Source: Gammaproteobacteria bacterium UBA7449
Lineage (GTDB): Bacteria > Pseudomonadota > Gammaproteobacteria > Pseudomonadales > Pseudohongiellaceae
NCBI GenBank assembly: GCA_002477465.1
Contig: DLPV01000005.1
Coordinates: 118,471-155,570 of the forward strand
DNA length: 37,100 nt
Reading direction: 5' to 3'
The position numbers and the translations under genes were made by a program. Under the pieces are notes generated by a model. The model ran no database searches. It had not been told where the DNA came from and worked only from the letters and a program-made list of their open reading frames with translations. Shown here one piece after another: positions 8,074 to 15,745 of the stretch (the first letter of the stretch is position 1; every line of letters begins with the position of its first letter).

Positions 8074-8958
8074 TTATTTTTCGCGCAAAAGGTTTCCGGG
8101 TGAATACTGATCAGTGAGCTGACGTCGACTCATATCCCAGTCCACTCGGGTAGACAAGCGAGAAGGATATTCAAGGATCGGGATACCGTATTTACTGAGG
8201 GAGTCTGAAAACTGCTGGGCACGATTAACGAGTTCAGCGCGAGGCGGCAGGGGCTCGAGTTGAGCGACGATGATACGGTTGCCCGTGGAAGGAAGCTTGA
8301 AATTAAAAAACTCTCCAAACGCGCGCTGATAAGTCACCGATTCATGGTCATAGAGCCGACTGGTTGAGAAAGTATTGGCAACCAGCACCGAATCCTCATT
8401 CATGATCGCCCTGACCTCGTCCAGAAACTCCCGGGTCAGCATATGTTCCGGGATATAGTCTCCGCTGAAGGCATCAAGCACAATGTAATCATAGATCTGG
8501 TCTCGAATCCCTGCCCGCTTGATGAAAGGACGCCCGTCATCCACATAGACGCGCATGTTGTCGGTTGCTTCAAAAAAGAAAAATTCCTCCGCAACACTCA
8601 CCACCGCCTCGTCTATCTCGACAACGTCAATCTGGGCATTTGGAAACAGGTCCGAGAAGGTGAGAGGAATTGAACCGCCTCCCAATCCAATCACCAGAAT
8701 GCGCTCAGGTTGGTCATTGAGCAACAGCCCTGAAAAACTCATGCGCGTGTAATCGAATACCAAGCGCTGTTTGTCGTTGACCAGCACACAGGTTTGGTTA
8801 CGATCACCGCGATGCACGTTAAAAAGCAGGCAGCGTCGATCGCCGACCTGAGTAACAGTGATATCGCGATACTTGGATCGCTCTTCATGAATCGTCTCGG
8901 CCTGGACAAAACCTGACAGCGAAAGCAGCGCGACAAAAAGCGCAAGCGAAAGTCGCAT
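8074..8958 (-). CDS. Spermidine-synthase-like protein with N-terminal signal/TM segment
   Basis: A 294-residue protein with a Rossmann methyltransferase/aminopropyltransferase fold: ILVIGLGGGSIP (cofactor loop), DVVEIDEAVV (acidic end of beta-2), YVDDGRPFI and YDYIVLDAFSGDYIPEHM. The second acidic residue of the true SpeE motif (D..DP) is missing, so spermidine synthesis is unlikely. It opens with a hydrophobic segment, MRLSLALFVALLSLSGFVQA, which reads as a signal peptide or a last membrane helix. I prefer ATG 8958; a GTG at 8976 would overlap the preceding gene by eight bases. Together with 8969-9625 it equals the fused MFS/spermidine-synthase-like protein of many proteobacteria, here in two frames. 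Its function is unknown. Confidence 0.85.
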   Translation of the reverse strand: MRLSLALFVALLSLSGFVQAETIHEERSKYRDITVTQVGDRRCLLFNVHRGDRNQTCVLVNDKQRLVFDYTRMSFSGLLLNDQPERILVIGLGGGSIPLTFSDLFPNAQIDVVEIDEAVVSVAEEFFFFEATDNMRVYVDDGRPFIKRAGIRDQIYDYIVLDAFSGDYIPEHMLTREFLDEVRAIMNEDSVLVANTFSTSRLYDHESVTYQRAFGEFFNFKLPSTGNRIIVAQLEPLPPRAELVNRAQQFSDSLSKYGIPILEYPSRLSTRVDWDMSRRQLTDQYSPGNLLREK

Positions 8959-8968
8959 TGCATTGAGT

Positions 8969-9625
8969 CTAAACACGGTTCATTTCCCTGGCTTGTTTTC
9001 CGGATTGACCATTCAGGTAGTAGTGAGAGGCCCAAATGACGCATCCCGCGAGTGTCAGGGTCGCAATGGCCCCCCACAGAATCTGATTCACTTCAAACCA
9101 CAGCACAAAGTAGAAGCTGGTACCGAGAGTGCCCACAGCGCTTCCCAGGGTCGAAATAAAATAAAGTAAGCCCGCCATGTGTCCACTATGGGCCTCATTT
9201 TGCACCATTAACCGCACCGCATAAGGTGAAATCATGCCTAGGATACTGGTTGGAATGAAGAACAAAAAAATCGCCGCTAACAATGAACCATAGCGCGGGT
9301 CTTCCAGCGCCATGAAAATAGGTTCCATGATGACATCGGCGAATAAAATGATGGGAATAGAGAAGATCGCGGCTGCGATAAAAAACAGTGCAAATGTCAC
9401 GGCGCTTGGATTACGCGTTGAGAGCTTGCCTCCCCACAGATAACCCATAGCCAGCGCCAGCATGAAAATAGTGATAATGCTGCCCCATACAGAAAGACTG
9501 CCACCAAAATATGGCGACAAAATACGGGCACCCAGCATTTCTACGGTCATAATGCAGAAACCGCTGACAAAGGCCATGGCCGCAATCACGCCCCTGGGGA
9601 CGGTATGTGCAGGTTGTTTACTCAC
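8969..9625 (-). CDS. Membrane half of fused MFS/spermidine-synthase-like protein
   Basis: A 218-residue integral membrane protein with about six helices. It has the signature of the membrane domain normally fused in front of a spermidine-synthase-like domain: SGFCIMTVEMLGARILSPYF near the N-terminus, LAMGYLWGGKLS, and GMISPYAVRLM followed by GLLYFISTLGSAVGTLGTSF. The start is GTG 9625. The stop is next to or just inside the start of the soluble partner (8074-8958). It lies 99 bases after the SDR of the kinase operon and may be read from the same transcript. Transport activity is not established for this family, and I would not infer a substrate. Confidence 0.85.
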   Translation of the reverse strand: MSKQPAHTVPRGVIAAMAFVSGFCIMTVEMLGARILSPYFGGSLSVWGSIITIFMLALAMGYLWGGKLSTRNPSAVTFALFFIAAAIFSIPIILFADVIMEPIFMALEDPRYGSLLAAIFLFFIPTSILGMISPYAVRLMVQNEAHSGHMAGLLYFISTLGSAVGTLGTSFYFVLWFEVNQILWGAIATLTLAGCVIWASHYYLNGQSGKQAREMNRV

Positions 9626-9724
9626 TGGGGTCGACTATCTCTCGCAGGATTCTGAATCTTTGGGCTGGCTAAATTAGCACCATGCTCCTCATATTGGAAA
9701 GAGATTGGAGAAAGATTAGACGAA

Positions 9725-10516
9725 TCAGTCCTGGCGAGCGCCGAGATGACGCCCTCCATCCAGGGCAATGACCTGGCCAGTCATATAGCGGGTTGCGGGC
9801 GAAGCAAGATAAACCGCCAGGCCAGCCATATCCATCGGATTACCGATGCGCCCCAAGGGGTTTTCGGTTTCAATCTTGTCCCTGAACTGGGTAAGCATGT
9901 AATCCATCATCTTGCTTTCAAACGGCCCCGGCGCGATTGCGTTTACCGTGAGCCCCTTTGAAGCAAGACGAACCGCCAGGTTCTTGGTCAGAAAATGCAC
10001 TGCCGCCTTACTTGCCCCGTAGGCAAAGTTGTCAGTTGTCGCCACCCGCAGGCCATCAATCGATCCTATGTTTATGACACGACTGGGCTCGGCAGGACTT
10101 GCATTTTTCTCCAGCAATGGCAAAAGGTCACGCGTCAACATAAAGATAGCTTTGACGTTAATATCCATGACCTTGTCGTACCCCTCTTCGGGATACTCTT
10201 CAAACGGCGCGCCCCAGGCAGCACCGGCGTTATTAACGAGAATATCTATACTGGATTCTCGTGACATAATTTCAGTAACCAACTCTTCCCGCCCTGCCGC
10301 TGTCGACAGATCAGCTGGCAGTGCTATGCATTCACCCAACTCGCCCAACTCCGAAGCTGTCTGCTCACAGGCTTCGATTTTGCGCGCGGTGATGTAGGTC
10401 TTTACCCCATTTGCGACATAAGCCTCGGCAATCATGCGCCCGATTCCCCGAGAGCCACCTGTTACGATCGCAACCTTTCCCGCGATACCAAACAGTTCGT
10501 TGACAGAATAAGTCAT
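9725..10516 (-). CDS. Short-chain dehydrogenase/reductase (RhlG/FabG-like)
   Basis: A 263-residue classical SDR that should oxidise or reduce a hydroxyl/keto group with NAD(P). It shows VTGGSRGIGR (cofactor loop), ITARK with a basic residue favouring NADPH, NNAGAAWG, the catalytic Ser in INIGSIDG, and YGASK with the catalytic Tyr and Lys. The pattern of ARKIEACEQT, ALPADLST and AWGAPFEEYP is close to RhlG of Pseudomonas, a 3-oxoacyl reductase relative. Its ATG overlaps the kinase stop by one base (TGATG), so the two are translationally coupled. In context it is a candidate for a ketoacyl-CoA/hydroxyacyl-CoA reductase working with the kinase, comparable to LvaD in levulinate catabolism; that role is inferred. 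Confidence 0.93.
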   Translation of the reverse strand: MTYSVNELFGIAGKVAIVTGGSRGIGRMIAEAYVANGVKTYITARKIEACEQTASELGELGECIALPADLSTAAGREELVTEIMSRESSIDILVNNAGAAWGAPFEEYPEEGYDKVMDINVKAIFMLTRDLLPLLEKNASPAEPSRVINIGSIDGLRVATTDNFAYGASKAAVHFLTKNLAVRLASKGLTVNAIAPGPFESKMMDYMLTQFRDKIETENPLGRIGNPMDMAGLAVYLASPATRYMTGQVIALDGGRHLGARQD

Positions 10517-11595
10517 CAGTCAGTCACCTCGCCTTTGATAATGAGTTCACACATTTGCTGCAGGACAAAAGCCTTCTTCAAAAAGCCTGCGAATCGCTCA
10601 TCTTTGGTGTGACCGTGATAATAGCGATAGTAAATCTGTTGACCAATCACGCAGAGGCGAAACAGGCCAAAGCAAAAATAGAATGGAAAATTCTCCACCG
10701 AAAGACCGGTTTTTTCCTGGAAGCGCTGGATAATCTCTGAGCGCGTGGGCGCGCCATCAATGTCCGATGGCATGGTGCGTGATTCTCGAAAAAAATCAGG
10801 GTCAGAAGTTTGGACCCAATAGCCAAGAGTACAACCAAGATCCATCAGAGGATCACCAACAGTTGCCATCTCCCAATCCAGCACGCCAATCACCTTAAGC
10901 GGGTCATCGGCGTTGAAAATGACGTTATCCAGTTTGTAATCATTGTGGATCACGCTGGCTTTGCCGCTTTCTGGCGGCATGTTGTCGTTCAGCCACTGCA
11001 TGGTGTTATCAACATTCACCGTATCTGGCGTAGCTGAATCTCTCCAGCGTCGGCACCAGCCTTCTACCTGGCGGCGCACATAGCCTTCCGGCCGGCCAAA
11101 CGTATCCAGGCCTGCTTCAACGAGATCAACAGAGTGCAGCTCTGATAACACATCGAAAAAATTGAATAGCTGCTGTCGAATCTGGTCTTTACTCAACCCC
11201 AATTCTGTAGGGTACTCGCGTCGAATAACCAAACCCTCTATGTAATTCATCAAGTAAAAATCACAGCCAATAATGCTGTGATCATCACAAAAATGTTCTG
11301 GTACCGGCCCGTAAGAGTAGACATTTTTCAGCGCAGAAAGAACCCGATATTCACGCGACATGTCGTGAGCGGACTTGACCTTGCTGCCAAATGGAGGCCG
11401 TCGCATGACCCATTGCTGATCATCACTACTCAGCAGATAGGTGAGGTTGGAGTGGCCGCCTGGAAACTGTTTGACTTGGAGTTGCTGCGCAGCCGGTCCG
11501 AGAACCGGCTCGAGATATTCTTTAAGTCGCACCAGGTCAATTTCTTCGCCTTTGCGTATTCCTCCGGCACGATCGATCAGGTCAGCGGTTGACAC
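10516..11595 (-). CDS. APH-family phosphotransferase (ACAD10/11- and LvaA-like kinase)
   Basis: A 359-residue kinase of the aminoglycoside-phosphotransferase superfamily. It shows FPGGHSNLTYLL (nucleotide loop), WVMRRPP (ATP-anchoring strand), the catalytic loop VIHNDYKLDNVIF with Asp219, and VLDWEMATVGDPLMDLG with the metal-binding Asp240. This arrangement is typical of the group that includes the N-terminal kinase of human ACAD10/ACAD11 and LvaA of Pseudomonas putida, which phosphorylate 4-hydroxyacyl groups. It is not expected to be an antibiotic resistance enzyme, given its acyl-CoA operon context. The start is GTG 11595, with AAGGA about seven bases upstream. The SDR follows with a one-base overlap; a histidine phosphatase lies 28 bases upstream. 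Confidence 0.93.
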   Translation of the reverse strand: MSTADLIDRAGGIRKGEEIDLVRLKEYLEPVLGPAAQQLQVKQFPGGHSNLTYLLSSDDQQWVMRRPPFGSKVKSAHDMSREYRVLSALKNVYSYGPVPEHFCDDHSIIGCDFYLMNYIEGLVIRREYPTELGLSKDQIRQQLFNFFDVLSELHSVDLVEAGLDTFGRPEGYVRRQVEGWCRRWRDSATPDTVNVDNTMQWLNDNMPPESGKASVIHNDYKLDNVIFNADDPLKVIGVLDWEMATVGDPLMDLGCTLGYWVQTSDPDFFRESRTMPSDIDGAPTRSEIIQRFQEKTGLSVENFPFYFCFGLFRLCVIGQQIYYRYYHGHTKDERFAGFLKKAFVLQQMCELIIKGEVTD

Positions 11596-11623
11596 TTGTT
11601 ATTCCTTTTTCTTGGCTGATTGA

Positions 11624-12334
11624 TTAGCGGTAGGTTACCAGATGTTGCATGCCCTGACGCTCTAAATGGGGCAAGCAGTTGAATTGAGTCATGGACGCCC
11701 GCCCGCCACCATAGCGAATCTTGGTGACGGAGCTGTTATGAACCATCCAATTCGTCGCGATAACTTTGTCATCGGGATAATTTAGCACCCTCTGCAGTGC
11801 TGTAGCGATTACCCCGCCGGAAGTGGAAACAATTATGCGACTACCATGCTGATGCCTGGACATTATGTCGTCTACCACGGAATGTACACGCTGTTTGAAT
11901 TCCTGCCACGGCTCAAATTCCTGGTCGGCTTCCTGCGCTTCCAATTCATCATTGATCCAGCATGCCGTCGCCGCTTCGAGCACAGACTGGAATAACTTGC
12001 GGTCCTTGATTGGCCATTCCTCTGGCAATTCTAGGCCATCAGCTTTGGCGTGGTCTCGCAGATAGATCCGAATCAGTGGATCACCGCTATACTCGTTTAG
12101 CGAAGCATGCTGCTCAGGCGCATCCGGCTCACCCTTCACCAGATGCAAAAGCTCACCAGCAGTTTCCCGCTGGCGCTGAAGAGTGCCGCTGCATATGTGA
12201 TCGAAGGAGTCGCCGGTAGTCTGCCAGTGCCTGGCCAACTCCCGAACCTGCTCGAACCCAAGGTCGCTCAGAGCATCATAGGAGGCTGCACCGAACGACG
12301 CCTGTCCGTGCCTGACGAAAATCAGCTCACTCAT
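11624..12334 (-). CDS. Histidine phosphatase family protein (phosphoglycerate-mutase-like)
   Basis: A 236-residue histidine phosphatase. The phosphohistidine motif LIFVRHGQASFG has Arg8, His9 and Gly10, followed by LSDLGFEQVRELARHW and CSGTLQRQRETAGE with the second catalytic Arg. A later IIVSTSGGVIATAL replaces the usual second catalytic His (normally SHGG) by Ser-Thr-Ser-Gly-Gly, so one phosphate-pocket residue looks substituted. The gene lies 14 bases after an ACAD and 28 before the kinase. Kinase and phosphatase in one operon suggest that both act on the same phosphorylated metabolite, or that the phosphatase removes dead-end products. The substrate is unknown. Confidence 0.9.
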   Translation of the reverse strand: MSELIFVRHGQASFGAASYDALSDLGFEQVRELARHWQTTGDSFDHICSGTLQRQRETAGELLHLVKGEPDAPEQHASLNEYSGDPLIRIYLRDHAKADGLELPEEWPIKDRKLFQSVLEAATACWINDELEAQEADQEFEPWQEFKQRVHSVVDDIMSRHQHGSRIIVSTSGGVIATALQRVLNYPDDKVIATNWMVHNSSVTKIRYGGGRASMTQFNCLPHLERQGMQHLVTYR

Positions 12335-12348
12335 CGGCGAAAACCGAA

Positions 12349-13488
12349 TTAAAGCTGTGCGAAACGCTGGGTGTGATAGTCGCCATCACCAAAGGCAAGG
12401 TCCAGCGCGGTGACACGCTTGAACAGATGCCCCACATCCAGTTCCTCAGTCATGGCAATGCCACCGTGAATTTGAATCGCTTCCTGGCCCACATCCTTGA
12501 TCGCCTTGCCGATGCGGCTCTTGGCGGCAGCTACCGCCCTCGCCTTTTCCTCAGCGGAATCGTCACCATCCAGGGCCATGGCCGCCATGATAACAATTGA
12601 TCGCGCCAGCTGGCACTGAATAAACATATCCGCCATACGGTGCTGCAGGGCCTGAAATGTCCCGATAGGTGTACCAAACTGCTTGCGGGTCTTGCTGTAT
12701 TCGACAGTTTTCTGCAGCAGCACTTCGAGAGCACCCACTGCCTCAGCGCTAACTGCCACGATAGCCCTGTTGGTCGCCACCTCGATTGCAGGGAGCGCAG
12801 CGCCGGCTTCACCCAGGCGATTCGATGCTGGCACTTTGACGTCTGTCAATGTGACCTCGGACGCCATCTTGCCATCGACCGTCTGGTAGCTGCGCATCGA
12901 AATCCCCGGCGTTGAAGCATCCACTACAAACACGGAAATTCCCTGCGCATCCCTGACATCGCCGGACTCTCTTGCAGAGACCAGCAGTTTGTTTGCGTTA
13001 GGCCCGTTTTCAACGGCGACTTTAGTACCATTCAGGATCACATCATCACCATCTGCCGCAGCCGCAGCCGAGGTGGCAACGCTGCCAGGGTTAAATCGAC
13101 TGCCAGGCTCGGCGAAGGCGCTGGCCAGCAAGAGTTCGCCTCCAATTATGCTTTCGACCAGCATGGTTTTAGCCTCGCCCGTCGCCAGTTCCGCGACTAA
13201 AGAACCACTGAGCACGGCAGCAGCCGTATACGGCTCGATCAGATTTGCCTTGCCGAACTCCTCCATGATGACCATCAGGTCAACAGCTGAGCCGCCAAGT
13301 CCGCCGTCTTCCTCAGAAAACGGTACGGCCAGCCAACCCAACTCTGCAAACAGCTGCCAGTTCTCATCGCTGAAGCCTTCGTCAGAGTTCAAGATGGTAT
13401 TGCGGGTATCAAAGTCGTAACTCTTTTGCACAAATTTCTGCACTGAATCCTGCAGCATTTGTTGAACATCGGTATATGAAAAATCCAC
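12349..13488 (-). CDS. Acyl-CoA dehydrogenase (small-subunit type)
   Basis: A 379-residue acyl-CoA dehydrogenase homologue. The N-terminus DFSYTDVQQMLQDSVQKF and WLAVPFSEEDGGLGGSAVDL belong to the helical domain. The beta domain is ASAFAEPGSRFNP then DGDDVILNGTKVAVENG, with the usual TEP...SD flavin-contacting region altered. The C-terminal part has TRKQFGTPIGTFQALQHRMADM and QIHGGIAMTEELDVGHLFKR but ends LAFGDGDYHTQRF rather than YEGT. These departures are common in the non-catalytic or half-site subunit of heteromeric ACADs. The start is GTG 13488, with GAGAGG upstream. It follows the large-subunit gene by 50 bases; the two probably form one enzyme. The substrate is unknown. Confidence 0.92.
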   Translation of the reverse strand: MDFSYTDVQQMLQDSVQKFVQKSYDFDTRNTILNSDEGFSDENWQLFAELGWLAVPFSEEDGGLGGSAVDLMVIMEEFGKANLIEPYTAAAVLSGSLVAELATGEAKTMLVESIIGGELLLASAFAEPGSRFNPGSVATSAAAAADGDDVILNGTKVAVENGPNANKLLVSARESGDVRDAQGISVFVVDASTPGISMRSYQTVDGKMASEVTLTDVKVPASNRLGEAGAALPAIEVATNRAIVAVSAEAVGALEVLLQKTVEYSKTRKQFGTPIGTFQALQHRMADMFIQCQLARSIVIMAAMALDGDDSAEEKARAVAAAKSRIGKAIKDVGQEAIQIHGGIAMTEELDVGHLFKRVTALDLAFGDGDYHTQRFAQL

Positions 13489-13538
13489 TGTAAAAACCTC
13501 TCCTCAAAGCGGTGTGTCACCGCTAGCGCTGTGTAGGC

Positions 13539-14738
13539 TCAGAGCCCCAGCACTGCCTTGCTGATTATATTGCGCTGAATCTCATTGGAGCCGCCAAATA
13601 TCGACAGCTTGCGATTATTGAAGTACGTGAGCGCGGCTGATGCTGAATTGCCTGGGCCAATTGGCTCACCGGCGAAGCCGGGCTCGAACTGCTCAGGGAC
13701 GAAGGGTAGACAATTGTAGCCAGCTAATTCGACGAACATCTCGTCCATTCGCTGCGCTAACTCGGTACCGACAATTTTCAGTATCGAGGACTCTGGACCA
13801 GGCGCTTTGCCGACGCTGAGCGCAGCTAAGGTGCGCAATTCGGAATACTCAAGCGCCTTCAGCTCGATTTCTACTTCCGCAAGTCTATGTTTGAATGAGG
13901 CGCTGTCGATCATCTTGCCACCGAACCCATCATCAGTATCCGCTGCGATGTTCTTGAGCGCTTTCAGGCGACGCTTGCCGCGCGGAACACCTGCAATGTT
14001 CGTGCGCTCGTGAGTGAGCAATACCTTTGCATATGTCCAACCTTTGTTCTCCTCACCGATCAGATTTTCGGCAGGCACTCGGACATCATCGAAAAACACT
14101 TCATTTACTTCAGGAAAACCATCGAGCAGCACGATAGGCTTAAGAGTGATACCTGGCGTCTTCATATCGATGAGCAAGAAACTGATGCCTTCCTGCTTTT
14201 TAACGGTATTGTCGGTGCGCACCAGACAAAATATCCAGTCTGCATACTGACCCAGGGTATTCCAGGTTTTACTGCCATTGACTATATATTCGTCACCATC
14301 GCGAACCGCTGCAGTTTTCAGTGAAGCCAGGTCAGATCCAGCATTGGGTTCGGAGTAGCCCTGGCACCACCACGAGTTGCTCTCCAAAATGTCCGGCAGG
14401 AACCGCTGCTTTTGCTCTTCGGTGCCATAGGCCATGATCACCGGAGCAACCATCTTCATGCCAAAGGGAATCGGTTCCGGGGCGCCGTAGAGTCCCATCT
14501 CGGTTGCGAAGATGTGGCGCTGGGTATGACTCCAACTGGTTCCGCCATGTTCGACTGGCCAGGTTGGCGCAGCCCAGCCTTTCTCGAACAGAATTTTTTG
14601 CCAACGCACCATATCCTCCTTATCGAGGCGCACACTAGCATCAACTTTTGTTTTCAAATCGGCAGGAAACTCGCTGCGCAGAAATTCGCGGACTTCTTCC
14701 TGAAAAGCCAGTTCTTCGGCTGTAAAATCAGCGTTCAC
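13539..14738 (-). CDS. Acyl-CoA dehydrogenase (large-subunit type)
   Basis: A 399-residue acyl-CoA dehydrogenase, first gene of the kinase operon. It carries APTWPVEHGGTSWS, WCQGYSEPNAGSDLASLKT, DEYIVNGSKTWNTLGQYAD and FGGSNEIQRNIISKAVLGL. The C-terminal motif has Gly where YEGT has the catalytic Glu, as in many FadE-type large subunits, so the base must be elsewhere. I start it at GTG 14738, five bases after a strong AGGAGA site (14744-14750). A GTG at 14768 would add ten residues that contain that ribosome site and is unlikely. It is similar in plan to 524-1753, so the window holds two large/small ACAD pairs. The 366-base gap before pal must hold its promoter. Confidence 0.93.
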   Translation of the reverse strand: MNADFTAEELAFQEEVREFLRSEFPADLKTKVDASVRLDKEDMVRWQKILFEKGWAAPTWPVEHGGTSWSHTQRHIFATEMGLYGAPEPIPFGMKMVAPVIMAYGTEEQKQRFLPDILESNSWWCQGYSEPNAGSDLASLKTAAVRDGDEYIVNGSKTWNTLGQYADWIFCLVRTDNTVKKQEGISFLLIDMKTPGITLKPIVLLDGFPEVNEVFFDDVRVPAENLIGEENKGWTYAKVLLTHERTNIAGVPRGKRRLKALKNIAADTDDGFGGKMIDSASFKHRLAEVEIELKALEYSELRTLAALSVGKAPGPESSILKIVGTELAQRMDEMFVELAGYNCLPFVPEQFEPGFAGEPIGPGNSASAALTYFNNRKLSIFGGSNEIQRNIISKAVLGL

Positions 14739-14902
14739 GGTAACTCTCCTAAAATCAGGGGGTTGCACTTAGGGCAGTTCTGGCGGTGACACGGGGTCTT
14801 GGCCATTGATCCCACATGCGGGTGGCAGACTAAACTCCGTCCACGCCAGAAAGGTTAGCGAAGATTACCATTGCCGCAAGCTCAGATAAACAAAAAACCG
14901 AA

Positions 14903-14912
14903 CGAGCGCTCG
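14903..14912. promoter_or_regulatory. Perfect palindrome, candidate operator
   Basis: CGAGCGCTCG is a perfect 10-base dyad in the gap between the divergent ACAD operon and pal, about 165 bases ahead of the ACAD start. TetR-family regulators of acyl-CoA operons often bind dyads of this kind. No convincing -35/-10 pair could be placed beside it, and the rest of the 14739-15104 gap shows no coding signal. Confidence 0.3.
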
Positions 14913-15104
14913 ATGCCAGCGGCCTTACTGCCATCTGGCCTGAGCGACAGTGGACTAATTACTAAATCACGCTTAAAAATGGTCTGGGTCAATAGATTTT
15001 ATTGAGCAAATGAGGTATTCTTCTCTGACTGTTCAACCCACTGTATTTTCGAGCAAACTGATTTTAAACTGCTCTCAATTAGCACCACATTTTCTGGAGT
15101 TGCC

Positions 15105-15629
15105 ATGAAAATAACTCAATTTACAAAATTGGCCCTCGTAATTTTCGCGCTCAGCGGCTTCGTCGCCTGTAGCTCGACCGGTGAAGACGCCGCTGCGAGT
15201 GAGTCGCAAACCCAGTCCAGCAGCAGCTCTAGCGGCAATTCGCAAAGCGCAGCGGAAGCTGCGGCCGCCGCAGCTGAAGAGCGCATGCGCCGCTCGGCAC
15301 TGGCAACGCGGATTTTCTACTTTGACTTCGATGTCTCGGAATTCCGCGGCTCTGATCGTGACGTGCTCAACTATCACGCTCGCGAACTGGCAGCGAATCC
15401 CAGCAAGCGTATCCGCCTAGAAGGCCATGCTGATGAGCGCGGTACGCGGGAATACAACCTGGCCCTCGGCGAGCGCCGCGCCAATGGCATCCTTAACTAC
15501 TTAATAGTGAACGGAGCAGCACGCAATCAGATTGAAATTGTCAGCTATGGCGAAGAGCGCCCCGCAGACCGGGCCACCAGCGAAGCGGCTTATCAGCGCA
15601 ATCGTCGGGTAGAAATAGCAGACATGTAA
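15105..15629 (+). CDS. pal: Peptidoglycan-associated lipoprotein Pal (OmpA-like)
   Basis: A 174-residue outer-membrane lipoprotein. It has a signal peptide with lipidation Cys22 (SGFVAC followed by SSTG), then a Ser/Gln/Ala-rich linker (about 24-60) and a C-terminal OmpA-like peptidoglycan-binding domain. That domain shows FYFDFDVSEFRGSD, RIRLEGHADERGTREYNLAL, GERRANGILNYL and SYGEERPA, all typical of Pal, with the Asp and Arg that hold diaminopimelate. Pal tethers the outer membrane to the cell wall and works with Tol proteins. Unusually, no tolB or ybgF neighbours it; it stands alone between divergent and convergent genes. The ribosome site is TGGAG, seven bases before the ATG. A terminator follows directly. 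Confidence 0.88.
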   Translation: MKITQFTKLALVIFALSGFVACSSTGEDAAASESQTQSSSSSSGNSQSAAEAAAAAAEERMRRSALATRIFYFDFDVSEFRGSDRDVLNYHARELAANPSKRIRLEGHADERGTREYNLALGERRANGILNYLIVNGAARNQIEIVSYGEERPADRATSEAAYQRNRRVEIADM

Positions 15630-15675
15630 ATCAGCTTGGGTCTACCCCCAGGCCAGTGAGTTTTACTGGAAGATC

Positions 15676-15706
15676 GGGCTAAGCCCTAAGGCTTGGCCCT
15701 TTTTTT
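15676..15706 (+). terminator. Rho-independent terminator after pal
   Basis: A ten-base-pair stem (15676-15685 with 15690-15699, one G-T wobble) closes a CTAA loop and is followed by seven T residues. It lies 47 bases after the pal stop. There is no matching A tract on the other side, so it does not serve the convergent esterase gene. Confidence 0.85.
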
Positions 15707-15745
15707 GCCCCGGATTTTGACGGGACGAATCGCGAAATTCAGAGT

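Noticed and set aside
8074..8958. Naming the protein spermidine synthase
   Set aside because: The second acidic active-site residue is missing and the protein carries an export or membrane segment; only the fold is shared.
10516..11595. Aminoglycoside resistance kinase
   Set aside because: It has the APH fold, but its motifs and acyl-CoA operon context fit the metabolic ACAD10/11 and LvaA group, and there is no mobile element near.
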